Assembly: GCF_001590965.1 (NCBI RefSeq) | Contig: NZ_BCTW01000013.1 | Span: 1 to 64,000, forward strand | DNA length: 64,000 nucleotides | Origin: Novosphingobium lentum NBRC 107847 | Lineage (GTDB): Bacteria > Pseudomonadota > Alphaproteobacteria > Sphingomonadales > Sphingomonadaceae | Reading direction: 5' to 3' | Shown: positions 1 through 9,297 of the stretch, one piece after another | Layout: each line of letters opens with the position of its first letter | Position numbering within the stretch: position 1 is the first letter of the stretch | Translations under genes and position numbers: made by a program | Notes under the pieces: generated by a model | Database searches by the model: none | Told to the model about the DNA's origin: nothing | The model's input: the letters and a program-made list of their open reading frames with translations, nothing else

Positions 1-67
1 GGGACGGTCGTCGGTGGACTCAACCAAGGTCGAAATTCCGGAGTTGCAGTAGCGCCCGTCTCGTCGG

Positions 68-3000
68 TCAGATCACGTCGCCCGCGTCGAACGCGCTCAG
101 GCTGCCCAGCCCTTTGAGCAGGATCGTCTGATCGAACTGGCCATCGTGGTTGGTGTCCCAGAACAGCCAGCCGTCGGTGGTCCCGGCGACGAACACGGCA
201 TCCTTGCCCGCCATCAACGATGCGGCACGGCTCGATGCATCGGCGAAAAGGTTCGTCGTGATCGCGCTTTCGGCGTAATTCGCAGACGTCAGCGGCGCCA
301 GCACCGAATCGATATCGATCTTGTCGATTCCCGTCGTGAAATCGGTGATGTTGTCATAGCTCGTCGACACGACCGTCGTGTCGCCGAAGTTGAAACGGAA
401 GGTGTCCGCCTCGGTTCCTCCGGTCAGCGTGTCTTTGCCGAGCCCGCCGATCAGGAGGTCGTTGCCCGCCTGCCCGCTTAGCGTGTCGGTGCCCGCTCCG
501 CCTTGCAGCGTGTCGTTGCCAGCGCCGCCCAGCAGCGTGTCGTTGCCCGCGTCGCCGTTCAACGTATCATTCTCGCTGCCGCCGTTCAGCGTGTCGTTGC
601 CGTTGCCGCCGAACAGGATGTCGTCGCCGGCATTGCCGTTGATCGTATCGTCGCCATCGAGCCCGGACAGCGTGTTGGCGGCGGCATTGCCGGTCAGGAT
701 ATTGGCCAGAACGTTGCCAGTCCCGTCGATCGCGGTGGCGCCGGTAAGGGTCAGGTTCTCCACCTCATCGACCAGAATGTAGCTGACCGAGGCGTTGACG
801 ATATCGACCCCGCCGCCCGACAGTTCGATCACCTGGTCGTCGTTGCTCGAAATCCCGTCGTTGGAGAAGGTATCGACGACGTAAGTATCGTTATCCGCCC
901 CTCCGTTCAGGATATCCGCGCCCGTGCCGCCATCGAGCCGGTCAGCGCCAGCGCCGCCGAACAGTGTATCGTTGCCGCCCATGCCGAACAGCGTGTCGTT
1001 GCCGATCCCGCCATTCAGCACGTTGACCGCATCGTTGCCGGTGATCACGTTGTCGAGGTCATTACCGGTTCCGTTGATCGCGGCCGACCCGGTCAGCGTC
1101 AGGTTTTCGACGTTCGCGGTCAGAATGTAGCTGACGCTCGCGTTGACGAGGTCTGTGCCTTCATTGAGCTGCTCGACCACGATATCGTCGTTGGCGGAAA
1201 TACCGTCATCGCTGAACTGACCGACAAAGTAGGTGTCGTTTCCGGTGCCGCCTTCCATGCGATCTGCCCCTAGGCCGCCGTCGATGGTGTCGTTCCCGGC
1301 CAGAGCGAAAATCGTGTCGTTGAGCGCGGTGGTCTGCAGCGCCAGGTTGGTGGCGGTTGGTGAGATCGTGTTGTTGCCCGATGTGCCGGTGATGGTGCGG
1401 CCGGTTTCGTTCACGTCGGTGACCGTGACCGCCAGTTGCTGATCGTCGAAGAACGTCCCGTCGGTGGCGCGGACGATGACATCGTAGACGCCGTTGTGAT
1501 CGGCATCGAGCGGCGTCTCGAAGTCGGGCGCGGCGCGGAAGGTCAATGCGCCGGTTTGGGCGTCGATCGTGAACAGCGCGGCATCCGCGCCGCCGGAAAT
1601 GACGTAGGTCGGCGTCGTGCCATCGGCATCGGTGGCCGCGACGGTCGTCACCGCCGTGCCATTTTCGGCAATGCTGAGCGACGCGGTGGCGCCTCCGCCG
1701 TTCGACGTGATGACCGGCGGATTATCGGGTACGTTGGTGACGGTGACCGCCAGCGCCTGATCATCGAAATAGGTTCCGTCGGTGGCGCGAACCACGACGT
1801 CGTAGACGCCGTTCTGGTCAGCATCGCCGGGCGCCTCGAAATCGGCAGCAGCGATGAATTTCAGTGCGCCGGTCTGGACGTCGATGCTGAACAGCGCGGC
1901 GTCCGCGCCGCCGACGATGACGTATGCCGGCGCCGTGCCGTCAGGATCGACCGCCGCCACCGTGGTTACGGCGACGGTATTTTCGGCGACATTGACCGAC
2001 GCCGTGGCGCCGCCGCCGTCGGAGGTGATCACAGGCGGACTGTCTGACACGTTGGTGACCGTGACCGAGAGGTTTTGCTGCCCGACATTGGTGCCGTCGC
2101 TGGCCCGCACCACAATATCGTAGACGTTGTCGGCATTGGCATCGGACGGCAGCTCGAAATCGGGCGCGGCATTGAACACCAGCACCCCGGTTTGCGGATC
2201 GATGCTGAACAGGGCCTCATCGGCACCGCCGACGATCGAGAACACCAGATTGCCGCCATCGGCATCGGAGGCGGTGACCGTGGTCACGGCCGTCTGGTTT
2301 TCAGCCGCGCTGGCGGTTGCCGTGCCGGTGCCGCCGCCCGAGGTGATGACCGGGCTGTTGTCGTTCAGATTGCCCACCGTGACCGAAATGGCCTGGTTGT
2401 CCGTATTCACGCCGTCGCTCGCCTGGACGATGACATCGTAGACGTTGTCATGGTTCGCATCGCCCGGCGCCTCGAAGTCGGGAGGGGCAACGAACGTGAG
2501 CTGGCCGGTCAGTGCGTCAATCTGGAACAGCGCGGCATCGGCCCCGCCCAGGATCGTGTAGCTGACGGTTGGACTGTCTTCGTCGGTCGCCTGGACCACC
2601 GTTACAGCGGCGGAGTTCTCATCGATCTGTACCGAAGCGGTGGCCCCGCCCCCGTTAGAGGTAATCACGGGAGAAAATCCGTCGATCACGTCGGTCACGG
2701 TGACGGCCAGCGCCTGATCGTCGAAGCCACCATTGTTGTCGGTGGCGCGAACGACGACGTCGTAGACATTGTCGCGACCCGTATCGACCGGATTTTCGAA
2801 ATTGGGTGCCGAGTTGAACGAGAGGGCGCCAGTCGCAGGGTCGATGGTGAACAGCGCGGCATCCGCACCGCCCGAGATCGAATAGGCGATCGTCTGGCCG
2901 GTGTCGGGATCGATCGCCGTGACCGTGGTGACGGCCGATGTGTTCTCCTCGATCGAAAGCGCGGCCGATGCCCCGCCGCCGTCCGAGGTGATCGTCGGTG

Positions 3001-4120
3001 GCTGGTTGAGATGACCGGAATCGACTGTCTTGTCGGAGAACTGGAAGAACTCGACGTTGCGCACGGTGTCGGTGCCATCCGGCGAACCCGCGCGGGTATC
3101 GGTGATGGTCACGCTGCCGTCTGCGTTCAGCACGAAGGCATAATCGTTGGACGAACCGGTGTAGACCACCGTGTCGATATCGGCTGCGCCGTCGATCGTG
3201 TCATTGCCCGCGCCGCCGATCAACGTGTCGGCCCCGGCATCGCCGAACAGGGCGTCGGTCCCGTCGCCGCCATCGAGCATGTCGTTGCCGGTGCCGCCGC
3301 GCATTTCATCGTTGCCGCCACCGCCGAACAATTGATCGTCGCCTGCTCCGCCGTTGAGGAGATCGTTGGCCGCCGTTCCCGGATCATCAGCGATCAGAAT
3401 GTCGTTGCCGTTGCCGCCCAACAGCGTGTCACCGCCCAGACCGCCGTACAGCGTGTCGTTACCGTCGCCGCCGTCAAGGGTATCGAACCGCGCGCCGCCA
3501 TACAGGGTGTCATCTCCCGCCTGGCCGTAGAGCACATCCTCGCCGCCGATGTTATTGAAGCCCAGGTCGTCGCCGTAAATGACGTCGTTCCCCGTACCGC
3601 CAGTGATCGTGTCCGCCCCACGATAGCCGATCAGGGTATCATTGCCGTCACCGCCGTCGATCGTGTCCATGCCTGCGCCGCCGATGATGGTATCGTTGCC
3701 TGCGTCGCCATGGATGATGATGTTCTTGGCGTAGTCGATCCCGTTCGCCCCGTGTGCGGAAAGATCTATGAAATCGTCGCCGGCACCCATCTCGATCTGC
3801 TCGATCGACGAAAAACTGCCGATTCCGCCACTGATCACGCCGTTGTTGTATAGGATCGCATCGTTGAGGTTCGACCCGTAGACAACGTCCGTACCCTCGA
3901 GGCCGCTGAAGAAATCGGACGAGACCTGAATGTTCGTGCCCGTAAAGGTGTAGAACGCGTTGGCCGATGTCCTGATGCTGCTTGTCCACACAAACGACGC
4001 GATCGTCATGTCGGCGCGGACATGATCGAAGTTGGTGTCATAGGTGAACGCGAAAAAGCGGTCCTGCGCAGTCGATCCGGCAACCGTCGAGCTGCCAAGG
4101 ATGTTGTAATATTGGGTCAT
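68..4120 (-). CDS. RTX calcium-binding, cadherin-like repeat protein (type I secretion substrate)
   Basis: A 1,350-residue protein. It has a unique N-terminus (about 1-140), a block of GGxGxDxLx RTX nonapeptides (about 144-317), five tandem repeats of about 105 residues (about 373-905), a second RTX block (about 930-1240) and a C-terminal region without RTX repeats that may hold the secretion signal. There is no N-terminal signal peptide, as expected for a type I substrate. RTX repeats bind calcium and fold outside the cell. The start at 4120 (MTQYYNIL) is preferred over a 29-residue longer frame because a GGGGGACGAG sequence lies just upstream. The gene is divergent from an ABC/HlyD/TolC operon, its probable exporter. 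An adhesin or matrix role is inferred; no enzymatic domain is visible. Confidence 0.9.
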   Translation of the reverse strand: MTQYYNILGSSTVAGSTAQDRFFAFTYDTNFDHVRADMTIASFVWTSSIRTSANAFYTFTGTNIQVSSDFFSGLEGTDVVYGSNLNDAILYNNGVISGGIGSFSSIEQIEMGAGDDFIDLSAHGANGIDYAKNIIIHGDAGNDTIIGGAGMDTIDGGDGNDTLIGYRGADTITGGTGNDVIYGDDLGFNNIGGEDVLYGQAGDDTLYGGARFDTLDGGDGNDTLYGGLGGDTLLGGNGNDILIADDPGTAANDLLNGGAGDDQLFGGGGNDEMRGGTGNDMLDGGDGTDALFGDAGADTLIGGAGNDTIDGAADIDTVVYTGSSNDYAFVLNADGSVTITDTRAGSPDGTDTVRNVEFFQFSDKTVDSGHLNQPPTITSDGGGASAALSIEENTSAVTTVTAIDPDTGQTIAYSISGGADAALFTIDPATGALSFNSAPNFENPVDTGRDNVYDVVVRATDNNGGFDDQALAVTVTDVIDGFSPVITSNGGGATASVQIDENSAAVTVVQATDEDSPTVSYTILGGADAALFQIDALTGQLTFVAPPDFEAPGDANHDNVYDVIVQASDGVNTDNQAISVTVGNLNDNSPVITSGGGTGTATASAAENQTAVTTVTASDADGGNLVFSIVGGADEALFSIDPQTGVLVFNAAPDFELPSDANADNVYDIVVRASDGTNVGQQNLSVTVTNVSDSPPVITSDGGGATASVNVAENTVAVTTVAAVDPDGTAPAYVIVGGADAALFSIDVQTGALKFIAAADFEAPGDADQNGVYDVVVRATDGTYFDDQALAVTVTNVPDNPPVITSNGGGATASLSIAENGTAVTTVAATDADGTTPTYVISGGADAALFTIDAQTGALTFRAAPDFETPLDADHNGVYDVIVRATDGTFFDDQQLAVTVTDVNETGRTITGTSGNNTISPTATNLALQTTALNDTIFALAGNDTIDGGLGADRMEGGTGNDTYFVGQFSDDGISANDDIVVEQLNEGTDLVNASVSYILTANVENLTLTGSAAINGTGNDLDNVITGNDAVNVLNGGIGNDTLFGMGGNDTLFGGAGADRLDGGTGADILNGGADNDTYVVDTFSNDGISSNDDQVIELSGGGVDIVNASVSYILVDEVENLTLTGATAIDGTGNVLANILTGNAAANTLSGLDGDDTINGNAGDDILFGGNGNDTLNGGSENDTLNGDAGNDTLLGGAGNDTLQGGAGTDTLSGQAGNDLLIGGLGKDTLTGGTEADTFRFNFGDTTVVSTSYDNITDFTTGIDKIDIDSVLAPLTSANYAESAITTNLFADASSRAASLMAGKDAVFVAGTTDGWLFWDTNHDGQFDQTILLKGLGSLSAFDAGDVI
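1405..3002 (-). repeat. Five tandem ~318-bp coding repeats (cadherin-like units)
   Basis: Each unit starts with PVITSxGGGATA or a close variant, continues through GGADAALFxIDxxTGxLxF and ends in VTVTxV. Unit starts lie near 3002, 2672, 2356, 2041 and 1723, so the period is 315-330 bp. Such near-identical repeats can expand or contract by recombination. Confidence 0.85.
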
Positions 4121-4551
4121 TTCTCGTCCCCCAGGCAACGACTTTGCAAAGGATTGGCAAAAGGCAGGTTTGGGCGAGAATGCCCCGGCAGGGATCGGCA
4201 ATGCCATCGCCCTTTGGGATAAACGGGCAGGTGCAAAGGGATGCTGCCGGACTAAGATGTCGCGTTCGTTCGGGAGCGGCCGTGCCGCGCCGGGGACATG
4301 CGGATGATGACGAAAGTTAATCGATCAGCCTGCGCGTGACCCGTGCCGCCGCAGGTTCTGCCGTAAAAGCACCGTATTCCCAAGGTTTTGGCCGATTTTG
4401 CGCGCCAACCTGGAGGGCATTCGGGTCGACTGTCGGCAAGTAGCTGTCCGGCAGTATTGCGGGCTCGTGCTGCACCCTTGCCTTGCGGCAAGTTGCACAG
4501 GCCAAACCGGCGCGTAGGTGTTTCTTGTCAGTGCGTTGGCGCTGTTATACG
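4121..4551. other. 431-bp divergent intergenic region between RTX gene and secretion operon
   Basis: No convincing gene is present; the short frames here lack ribosome-binding sites and family features. It must hold the promoters of both transcription units. A small stem (TTGCC/GGCAA around TTGC) lies at 4478-4491. I see no confident minus-strand promoter for the RTX gene. A plus-strand candidate is listed separately. Confidence 0.6.
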
Positions 4552-4553
4552 AT
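4525..4553 (+). promoter_or_regulatory. Candidate sigma-70 promoter of the secretion operon
   Basis: TTGTCA (4525-4530), a 17-bp spacer, then TACGAT (4548-4553). Transcription would begin around 4560, at or just before the ATG at 4561. This would make the message leaderless and rule out the ATG at 4552. Confidence 0.35.
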
Positions 4554-6312
4554 GACCGGCATGGGGGGAACGCGGACATTGGATCGCGATTTGTTCAGCC
4601 ATTTCGTGGGACGGTACCGCAGCGGATTGCTCGTTGCGCTTGCCGCCAGCAGCCTGTTCAATCTGCTCGTCTTCGCCAGTTCGCTGTACCTGATGCTGGT
4701 CTACGATTCCGTGCTGCCCAGCCGCAGCGTGCCCACGCTGACAGGCCTGTTTGCTATTCTTGTGCTGCTTTACGTGTTTCAGTTCGTGTTCGACATGATC
4801 CGCAGCGAAGCCTTGCTGACCGTGGCCAATGGCGTTCACGAAGACCTGTCGCCTACGGTGAACCAAGCCGTCGTCAACCGCGTGCTGCGGCACGGTCCCG
4901 CGCCCGAGGGTGACGGACAACAGCCGTTGCGCGATCTCGATCAAGTCCATGCCTTTCTCAGCAGTTCCGGTCCTGCCGCGCTGTTCGATCTGCCGTGGGT
5001 GATCGTGTTTCTGGTGATCCTGTTCGCGCTGCACTGGTGGCTGGGGCTGACCGCGCTGGTCGGCGTTGCGGTGCTCGCGGCTATTGCCGCCTTCACCAAC
5101 AGTCGCAGCCAGGCAGGAACGCGCGAGGTCGCACGAGTAGGCAACTTGCGTGCGGCGACGCGTCAGGCGCAGCTGCGCTTTGCCGAAGTCGCAACGGCAC
5201 TGGGGATGGAAAGCCGGCTGCGCGCGCGAACGTCCGAATGGGACAGCAAATTCGTCACCGCGCAGACCGGGCTCGGCCGCATGGTCGCACGGCTTGGCGG
5301 AGCGGGACGCGGTTTCCGTCTGCTGTTGCAGTCGATCATCCTGACAGTGGGCGCACTGCTGGTGATCGATGACAAAGCGACGGGGGGCGTGATCATCGCC
5401 TCCTCGGTGCTGTCGGGTCGGGCGCTCGCCCCGATCGATCAGACGATCGCCAACTGGCGGGGCCTTGCCGCCGCCCGCAACGGCTGGGCCCGCATCGTCG
5501 ATGTGATCACCACGCAGTCACCGCAAGCAACCCGCAAGATGGAACTGGCGCGGCCGGCGGGCAAAATCGTGGCGAAGGAAGTGACCGTCGTTCCTCCGGG
5601 CAGCAGCTCCGTGGTGCTGGCTGGCGTCAACCTGACTCTGGAGCCCGGCCAGGCGTTGGCGGTGATCGGGCCGAGCGCTTCGGGCAAGACCTCGCTGGCC
5701 AAGGCCTTGCTGGGTATCTGGCCGGCGGCACGTGGCGAGATCCGCATCGACGGCGCCCGACACGATCAGTGGGACCGCGACATTCTGGGCACTTGGTTCG
5801 GCTATGTCCCGCAGAATGCCGAATTGATGGAAGGCACCGTGAGCCAGAACATCGGGCGCTTCGATTCCGATGCCAGTTCCGCCGCGATCATGGCGGCAGC
5901 GCGCGGCGCGGCCATGCACGAAGCCATTCTTGCGTTCCCGAACGGGTACGAAACGCACTTGTCCGCCGGGGGCATCGAACTGTCGGCCGGCCAGCGCCAG
6001 CGCGTGGCGCTAGCGCGGGCGCTGTACGGCGATCCGGTTCTGCTGGTACTCGATGAAGCGAACTCAAACCTAGATGCACAAGGCGATGCCGCGCTGGCCG
6101 CCGCGATCGTGGCGGTGCGCGCCCGCAACGGCGTTGTCGTCATGATCACACACCGCCCCGCCACATTGGCGTCTATGACGCATATTGCGGTGCTGTCCGG
6201 CGGCCGCATCGTCGATTTCGGCGAGCGCGAAGCCGTGTTGCAGCGCACGTCGGCGCAGCAAGGCCAGTCGCGCATCGATCGGCCTGTGCGGGTTGAGGCG
6301 CGCGCGCCATGA
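4552..6312 (+). CDS. Type I secretion permease/ATPase (PrtD-like ABC transporter)
   Basis: About 586 residues. The N-terminal half is membrane-spanning (segments near residues 18-60, 140-180 and 270-300). The ATPase has Walker A GPSASGKTS near residue 373, signature LSAGQRQR near 477, Walker B VLLVLDEA near 497 and the switch motif ITHRP. It lacks an N-terminal C39 peptidase domain, so it fits exporters of RTX proteins with uncleaved C-terminal signals rather than bacteriocins. The stop overlaps the next start (ATGA), so it is translated with the adaptor. No good ribosome-binding site precedes either the ATG at 4552 or that at 4561, so the exact start is uncertain. It should export the divergent RTX protein. 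Confidence 0.93.
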   Translation: MTGMGGTRTLDRDLFSHFVGRYRSGLLVALAASSLFNLLVFASSLYLMLVYDSVLPSRSVPTLTGLFAILVLLYVFQFVFDMIRSEALLTVANGVHEDLSPTVNQAVVNRVLRHGPAPEGDGQQPLRDLDQVHAFLSSSGPAALFDLPWVIVFLVILFALHWWLGLTALVGVAVLAAIAAFTNSRSQAGTREVARVGNLRAATRQAQLRFAEVATALGMESRLRARTSEWDSKFVTAQTGLGRMVARLGGAGRGFRLLLQSIILTVGALLVIDDKATGGVIIASSVLSGRALAPIDQTIANWRGLAAARNGWARIVDVITTQSPQATRKMELARPAGKIVAKEVTVVPPGSSSVVLAGVNLTLEPGQALAVIGPSASGKTSLAKALLGIWPAARGEIRIDGARHDQWDRDILGTWFGYVPQNAELMEGTVSQNIGRFDSDASSAAIMAAARGAAMHEAILAFPNGYETHLSAGGIELSAGQRQRVALARALYGDPVLLVLDEANSNLDAQGDAALAAAIVAVRARNGVVVMITHRPATLASMTHIAVLSGGRIVDFGEREAVLQRTSAQQGQSRIDRPVRVEARAP

Positions 6313-7652
6313 AGTTGCCCGCAGCGATCGCCCATCCCGCTTCCGCGCTGTCTGCCAATTGGCAGGGCGAGGCAAGGATCGCGCCCGGGATGCCGCTACG
6401 CCGGACCTTGGGTGTGAGCATTGGATTGCTGGCGGTCCTGCTCGGGCTGGCGGCGTTCGTGCCGATCGGCGGGGCGGTCATCGCCACTGGACAGGTCGGA
6501 GTCGAATCGCGGGTCAAGCGCGTCGCCCATCCCACCGGTGGCGTGATCGCCGCAATCGCGGTGGCCAACGGCGATCATGTCGAAAAGGGCGCCCTGCTGA
6601 TGCGGCTGGACGACCGCGTGACTGGCGCCGATGCTGCTTATTCAAGCCTGACGGTGGAACAACTGCTGGCGCAGCGCGCCCGTCTGGAGGCCGAGCGGCT
6701 GGGGCACCGCACCATCGATTTTCCGACCGAACTGCGCACCTCCACGACCGCGAGCGCGGCAAAGGCCATCGCCGAGGAATCACAGCAATTTGCCAACCGC
6801 AATGCCGAGCAGTCCCAGTTGCGCGCGCAGCTGGATGCCCGGGTGGTGCAATACGGTGAGCAGATCCGCGGCATGGAAGCGCAGATCGCCTCGCTGCAGC
6901 GTCAACACGCGCTGATCGGACCTGAACGGCAGGGTGTGCGCGAATTGTGGGACAAGAACCTGGTGACGATCGCCCAGATGAACCAGCTCGAGCGGACGGC
7001 AGCCGATATCGAGGGCAATATCGCCTCGCTACAAGCGCAGATCGCGCAAGTGCGAGCGCGGATCACCGAATCGCGCGAGCAGGCGATCCAGCTGGGCCAG
7101 ACACGGCAGGTTGATGCCGGCGCTGAGCTTGCCAAGGTCAACGCCTCGCTGAACGAACAATCGCTGCGCAGCATTTCGGCGAGCGACCAGAACGATCGCA
7201 GCACGATCCGCGCGCCTTACGCCGGGACGGTCGAAAAGATCGCCTTTTCCGCGATCGGCGAGGTAATCCGTCCCGCCGAACCGATTATGGAAATCGTGCC
7301 CGACCACGAAAGCATGGTCGTGGAGGCTGCGGTGGCGCTCAAGGATATCGACCAAGTGCGCAGGGGACAGACTGCACACGTGCGCTTTTCCGCGTTCAAT
7401 CGCGCCGCCACGCCCGAAATCGCAGGCACGGTGGCTTACGTCGCGACCGACCGCAGTGAGAATGCAGAAACCCACGCCGCGTTCTACACCGTGCGCATCG
7501 CGATCGATCAGCTGACGCTGAAGCGCGAGGGGTTGAACTTGCGAAGCGGCATGCCCGCCGAAGTCTATATCGAAACGGGCAACCGTTCGGTGTTGTCCTA
7601 TATCATCAAGCCGTTGCGCGACCAGTTCGTCCGCGCGTTCAGGGATCGCTGA
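6309..7652 (+). CDS. HlyD-family membrane fusion protein of the type I secretion system
   Basis: 447 residues. A short cytoplasmic N-terminus is followed by one membrane segment (about 32-55), a biotinyl-lipoyl-like half, a long coiled-coil hairpin (about 150-290, rich in Gln, Glu, Ala and Arg) and a beta-barrel C-terminus with the family motif STIRAPYAGTVEKI. It bridges the inner-membrane ABC transporter and the outer-membrane channel. The start overlaps the ABC transporter stop by 4 bases, and the TolC gene follows within 2 bases. Confidence 0.93.
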   Translation: MKLPAAIAHPASALSANWQGEARIAPGMPLRRTLGVSIGLLAVLLGLAAFVPIGGAVIATGQVGVESRVKRVAHPTGGVIAAIAVANGDHVEKGALLMRLDDRVTGADAAYSSLTVEQLLAQRARLEAERLGHRTIDFPTELRTSTTASAAKAIAEESQQFANRNAEQSQLRAQLDARVVQYGEQIRGMEAQIASLQRQHALIGPERQGVRELWDKNLVTIAQMNQLERTAADIEGNIASLQAQIAQVRARITESREQAIQLGQTRQVDAGAELAKVNASLNEQSLRSISASDQNDRSTIRAPYAGTVEKIAFSAIGEVIRPAEPIMEIVPDHESMVVEAAVALKDIDQVRRGQTAHVRFSAFNRAATPEIAGTVAYVATDRSENAETHAAFYTVRIAIDQLTLKREGLNLRSGMPAEVYIETGNRSVLSYIIKPLRDQFVRAFRDR

Positions 7653-7654
7653 CT

Positions 7655-9268
7655 TTGGGCGATAGAGGGGGCGGAAATTCGGGCGGAACGGCGGTTGTGG
7701 CACGTTGTTGCGCCTTGCTCATTATGGCGGTTTTCGTACCATTTTCAGCACACGCGGGTCCGGTTGACCCACCGCTCGCCCAAACGCAGACGCCCGGAGA
7801 GCCTGCGGCTGACATAGCAGTCGAAGACGCCGATCCAACCACTCCGGTAACAACGTTTGGCGATGCAATTCAAAGAAGCTACCGGTTGCAACCGGCGTTG
7901 CTTGCGGAACGGGCAAAGGCGCGGTCGGTCGATTACCTGCTGCCTCAAGCGCGTGCGCAGTACGGCCCACGCATCGATTTCCAGGCGACCTACGGGTATC
8001 AGCGCGACAATATCGAGGTTGCCCCCGGGACATTCCGCTCGCGCTCGGGCTGGAGCTCCACCGCGTCCGCCATCCTGACCCAACCGCTCTACACGTTCGG
8101 CCGCAACGCCGCCGCCACGCGCACCGCTGCGGCCCAGATCTCGTTCGAGCGTGCCGTGTTGCGATCGACCGAAGCGCAAGTGCTGTTCGATGCGACCTCA
8201 GCCTACGTGTCGGTAATCCGAGATCGCGCCGGCATCGCGATCGCCCGCGACAACCTCAGCTTGCTGGAACGCGAGCTGTCCGACAACCGGGCCCGTTTCG
8301 CTGTGCACGCAGCGACGGCGACCGATGTGGATCAAGTAGAAACCCGCGTCGGTGTGGCGCGCGCGCAGCTCTTGTCCGCCCAACGCGCGATCGAAACCAG
8401 CGAGGCGGAGTTCGTCCACATGGTCGGTGCGCTGCCCGGCAACCTGTCGCAGCCCAATCCCCTGCGACTGCCGACAGAGTCGCTGGAAGAGGCTTATGCC
8501 TTTGCCGACCTCCACAACCCGGTGATCGAAGCTGCCAATGCCCGCGAGCGCAACTCGCGCGCGCAATGGGACGCCGCCCGCGCCGACCTGCTACCCCGGG
8601 TCGATCTGCGCGGACGCGCCGATTTCGGCTCGGCTACCCCGTACAGTGATTCGCTCCGCCAGACCGGCTTGCGCGGCGAGGTCGTGATCAGCGGACCGCT
8701 GTTCGACAGCGGGCTGCGCCGTGCGCGCGTCGCCGAAGCGAAAGAGGCCAATGACGCGGACTGGCGGCTGGTCGACCAGGCCGGTCGCGACACTCGCAAT
8801 GACCTGGCAGCGTCGTGGAGCGAATGGCAGACCCTGCAGGCTTCCACCGTCAGCCTGGAGCATGCGGTCGCTTCGGCCCAGTCGGCCTATGACGGCGCGC
8901 TGGTGCAGGAACGGGCAGGCTTCCGGACGACGCTCGAAGTGCTCGACCTCGCCCGCGAACTGCTGTCAGCGCGCACGAGCCTCAACGCCGCAACCAGTGG
9001 GGCCTACATTGCGCAGGCGCGGATTTTGCGCGTGATGGGGGTGATGGAACAGGAATACCTGTTCCCCGATCTTCCTGCCAATGATCCCGAGACGCACTTC
9101 GATCGGGCCAAGCACAGCGGCGACGTGCCGTTGGTCACCCCCGCCTTGCGCGCGGTCGATGGCGTGTTCCTGTCGTCGCCCGCCAACCGACCGAATCGCG
9201 ACCGGTCCGCGACCATGCATGCGATTGCTGCTCAGGCATCGCCTGCACCATCGCAGAAATACCGCTGA
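7655..9268 (+). CDS. TolC-family outer membrane channel of the type I secretion system
   Basis: Up to 537 residues. It has a signal peptide ending SAHA|G and two outer-membrane efflux repeats of long helices (about 55-460). The C-terminal tail of about 60 residues after the second repeat is unlike the core and probably disordered. The longest frame uses a TTG start with AGGGA nine bases upstream; a GTG at 7697 or an ATG at 7724 would still keep the hydrophobic signal core. It completes the three-part secretion machine encoded here and is transcribed with it. Confidence 0.9.
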   Translation: MGDRGGGNSGGTAVVARCCALLIMAVFVPFSAHAGPVDPPLAQTQTPGEPAADIAVEDADPTTPVTTFGDAIQRSYRLQPALLAERAKARSVDYLLPQARAQYGPRIDFQATYGYQRDNIEVAPGTFRSRSGWSSTASAILTQPLYTFGRNAAATRTAAAQISFERAVLRSTEAQVLFDATSAYVSVIRDRAGIAIARDNLSLLERELSDNRARFAVHAATATDVDQVETRVGVARAQLLSAQRAIETSEAEFVHMVGALPGNLSQPNPLRLPTESLEEAYAFADLHNPVIEAANARERNSRAQWDAARADLLPRVDLRGRADFGSATPYSDSLRQTGLRGEVVISGPLFDSGLRRARVAEAKEANDADWRLVDQAGRDTRNDLAASWSEWQTLQASTVSLEHAVASAQSAYDGALVQERAGFRTTLEVLDLARELLSARTSLNAATSGAYIAQARILRVMGVMEQEYLFPDLPANDPETHFDRAKHSGDVPLVTPALRAVDGVFLSSPANRPNRDRSATMHAIAAQASPAPSQKYR

Positions 9269-9297
9269 TATCTGAGTATTTCGCCACCGGCCAACGT

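Noticed and set aside
4220..4270. Sigma-54 promoter upstream of the RTX gene
   Set aside because: GGCA and TTTGCA are present on the minus strand, but GG-to-GC spacing is 12 rather than 10.
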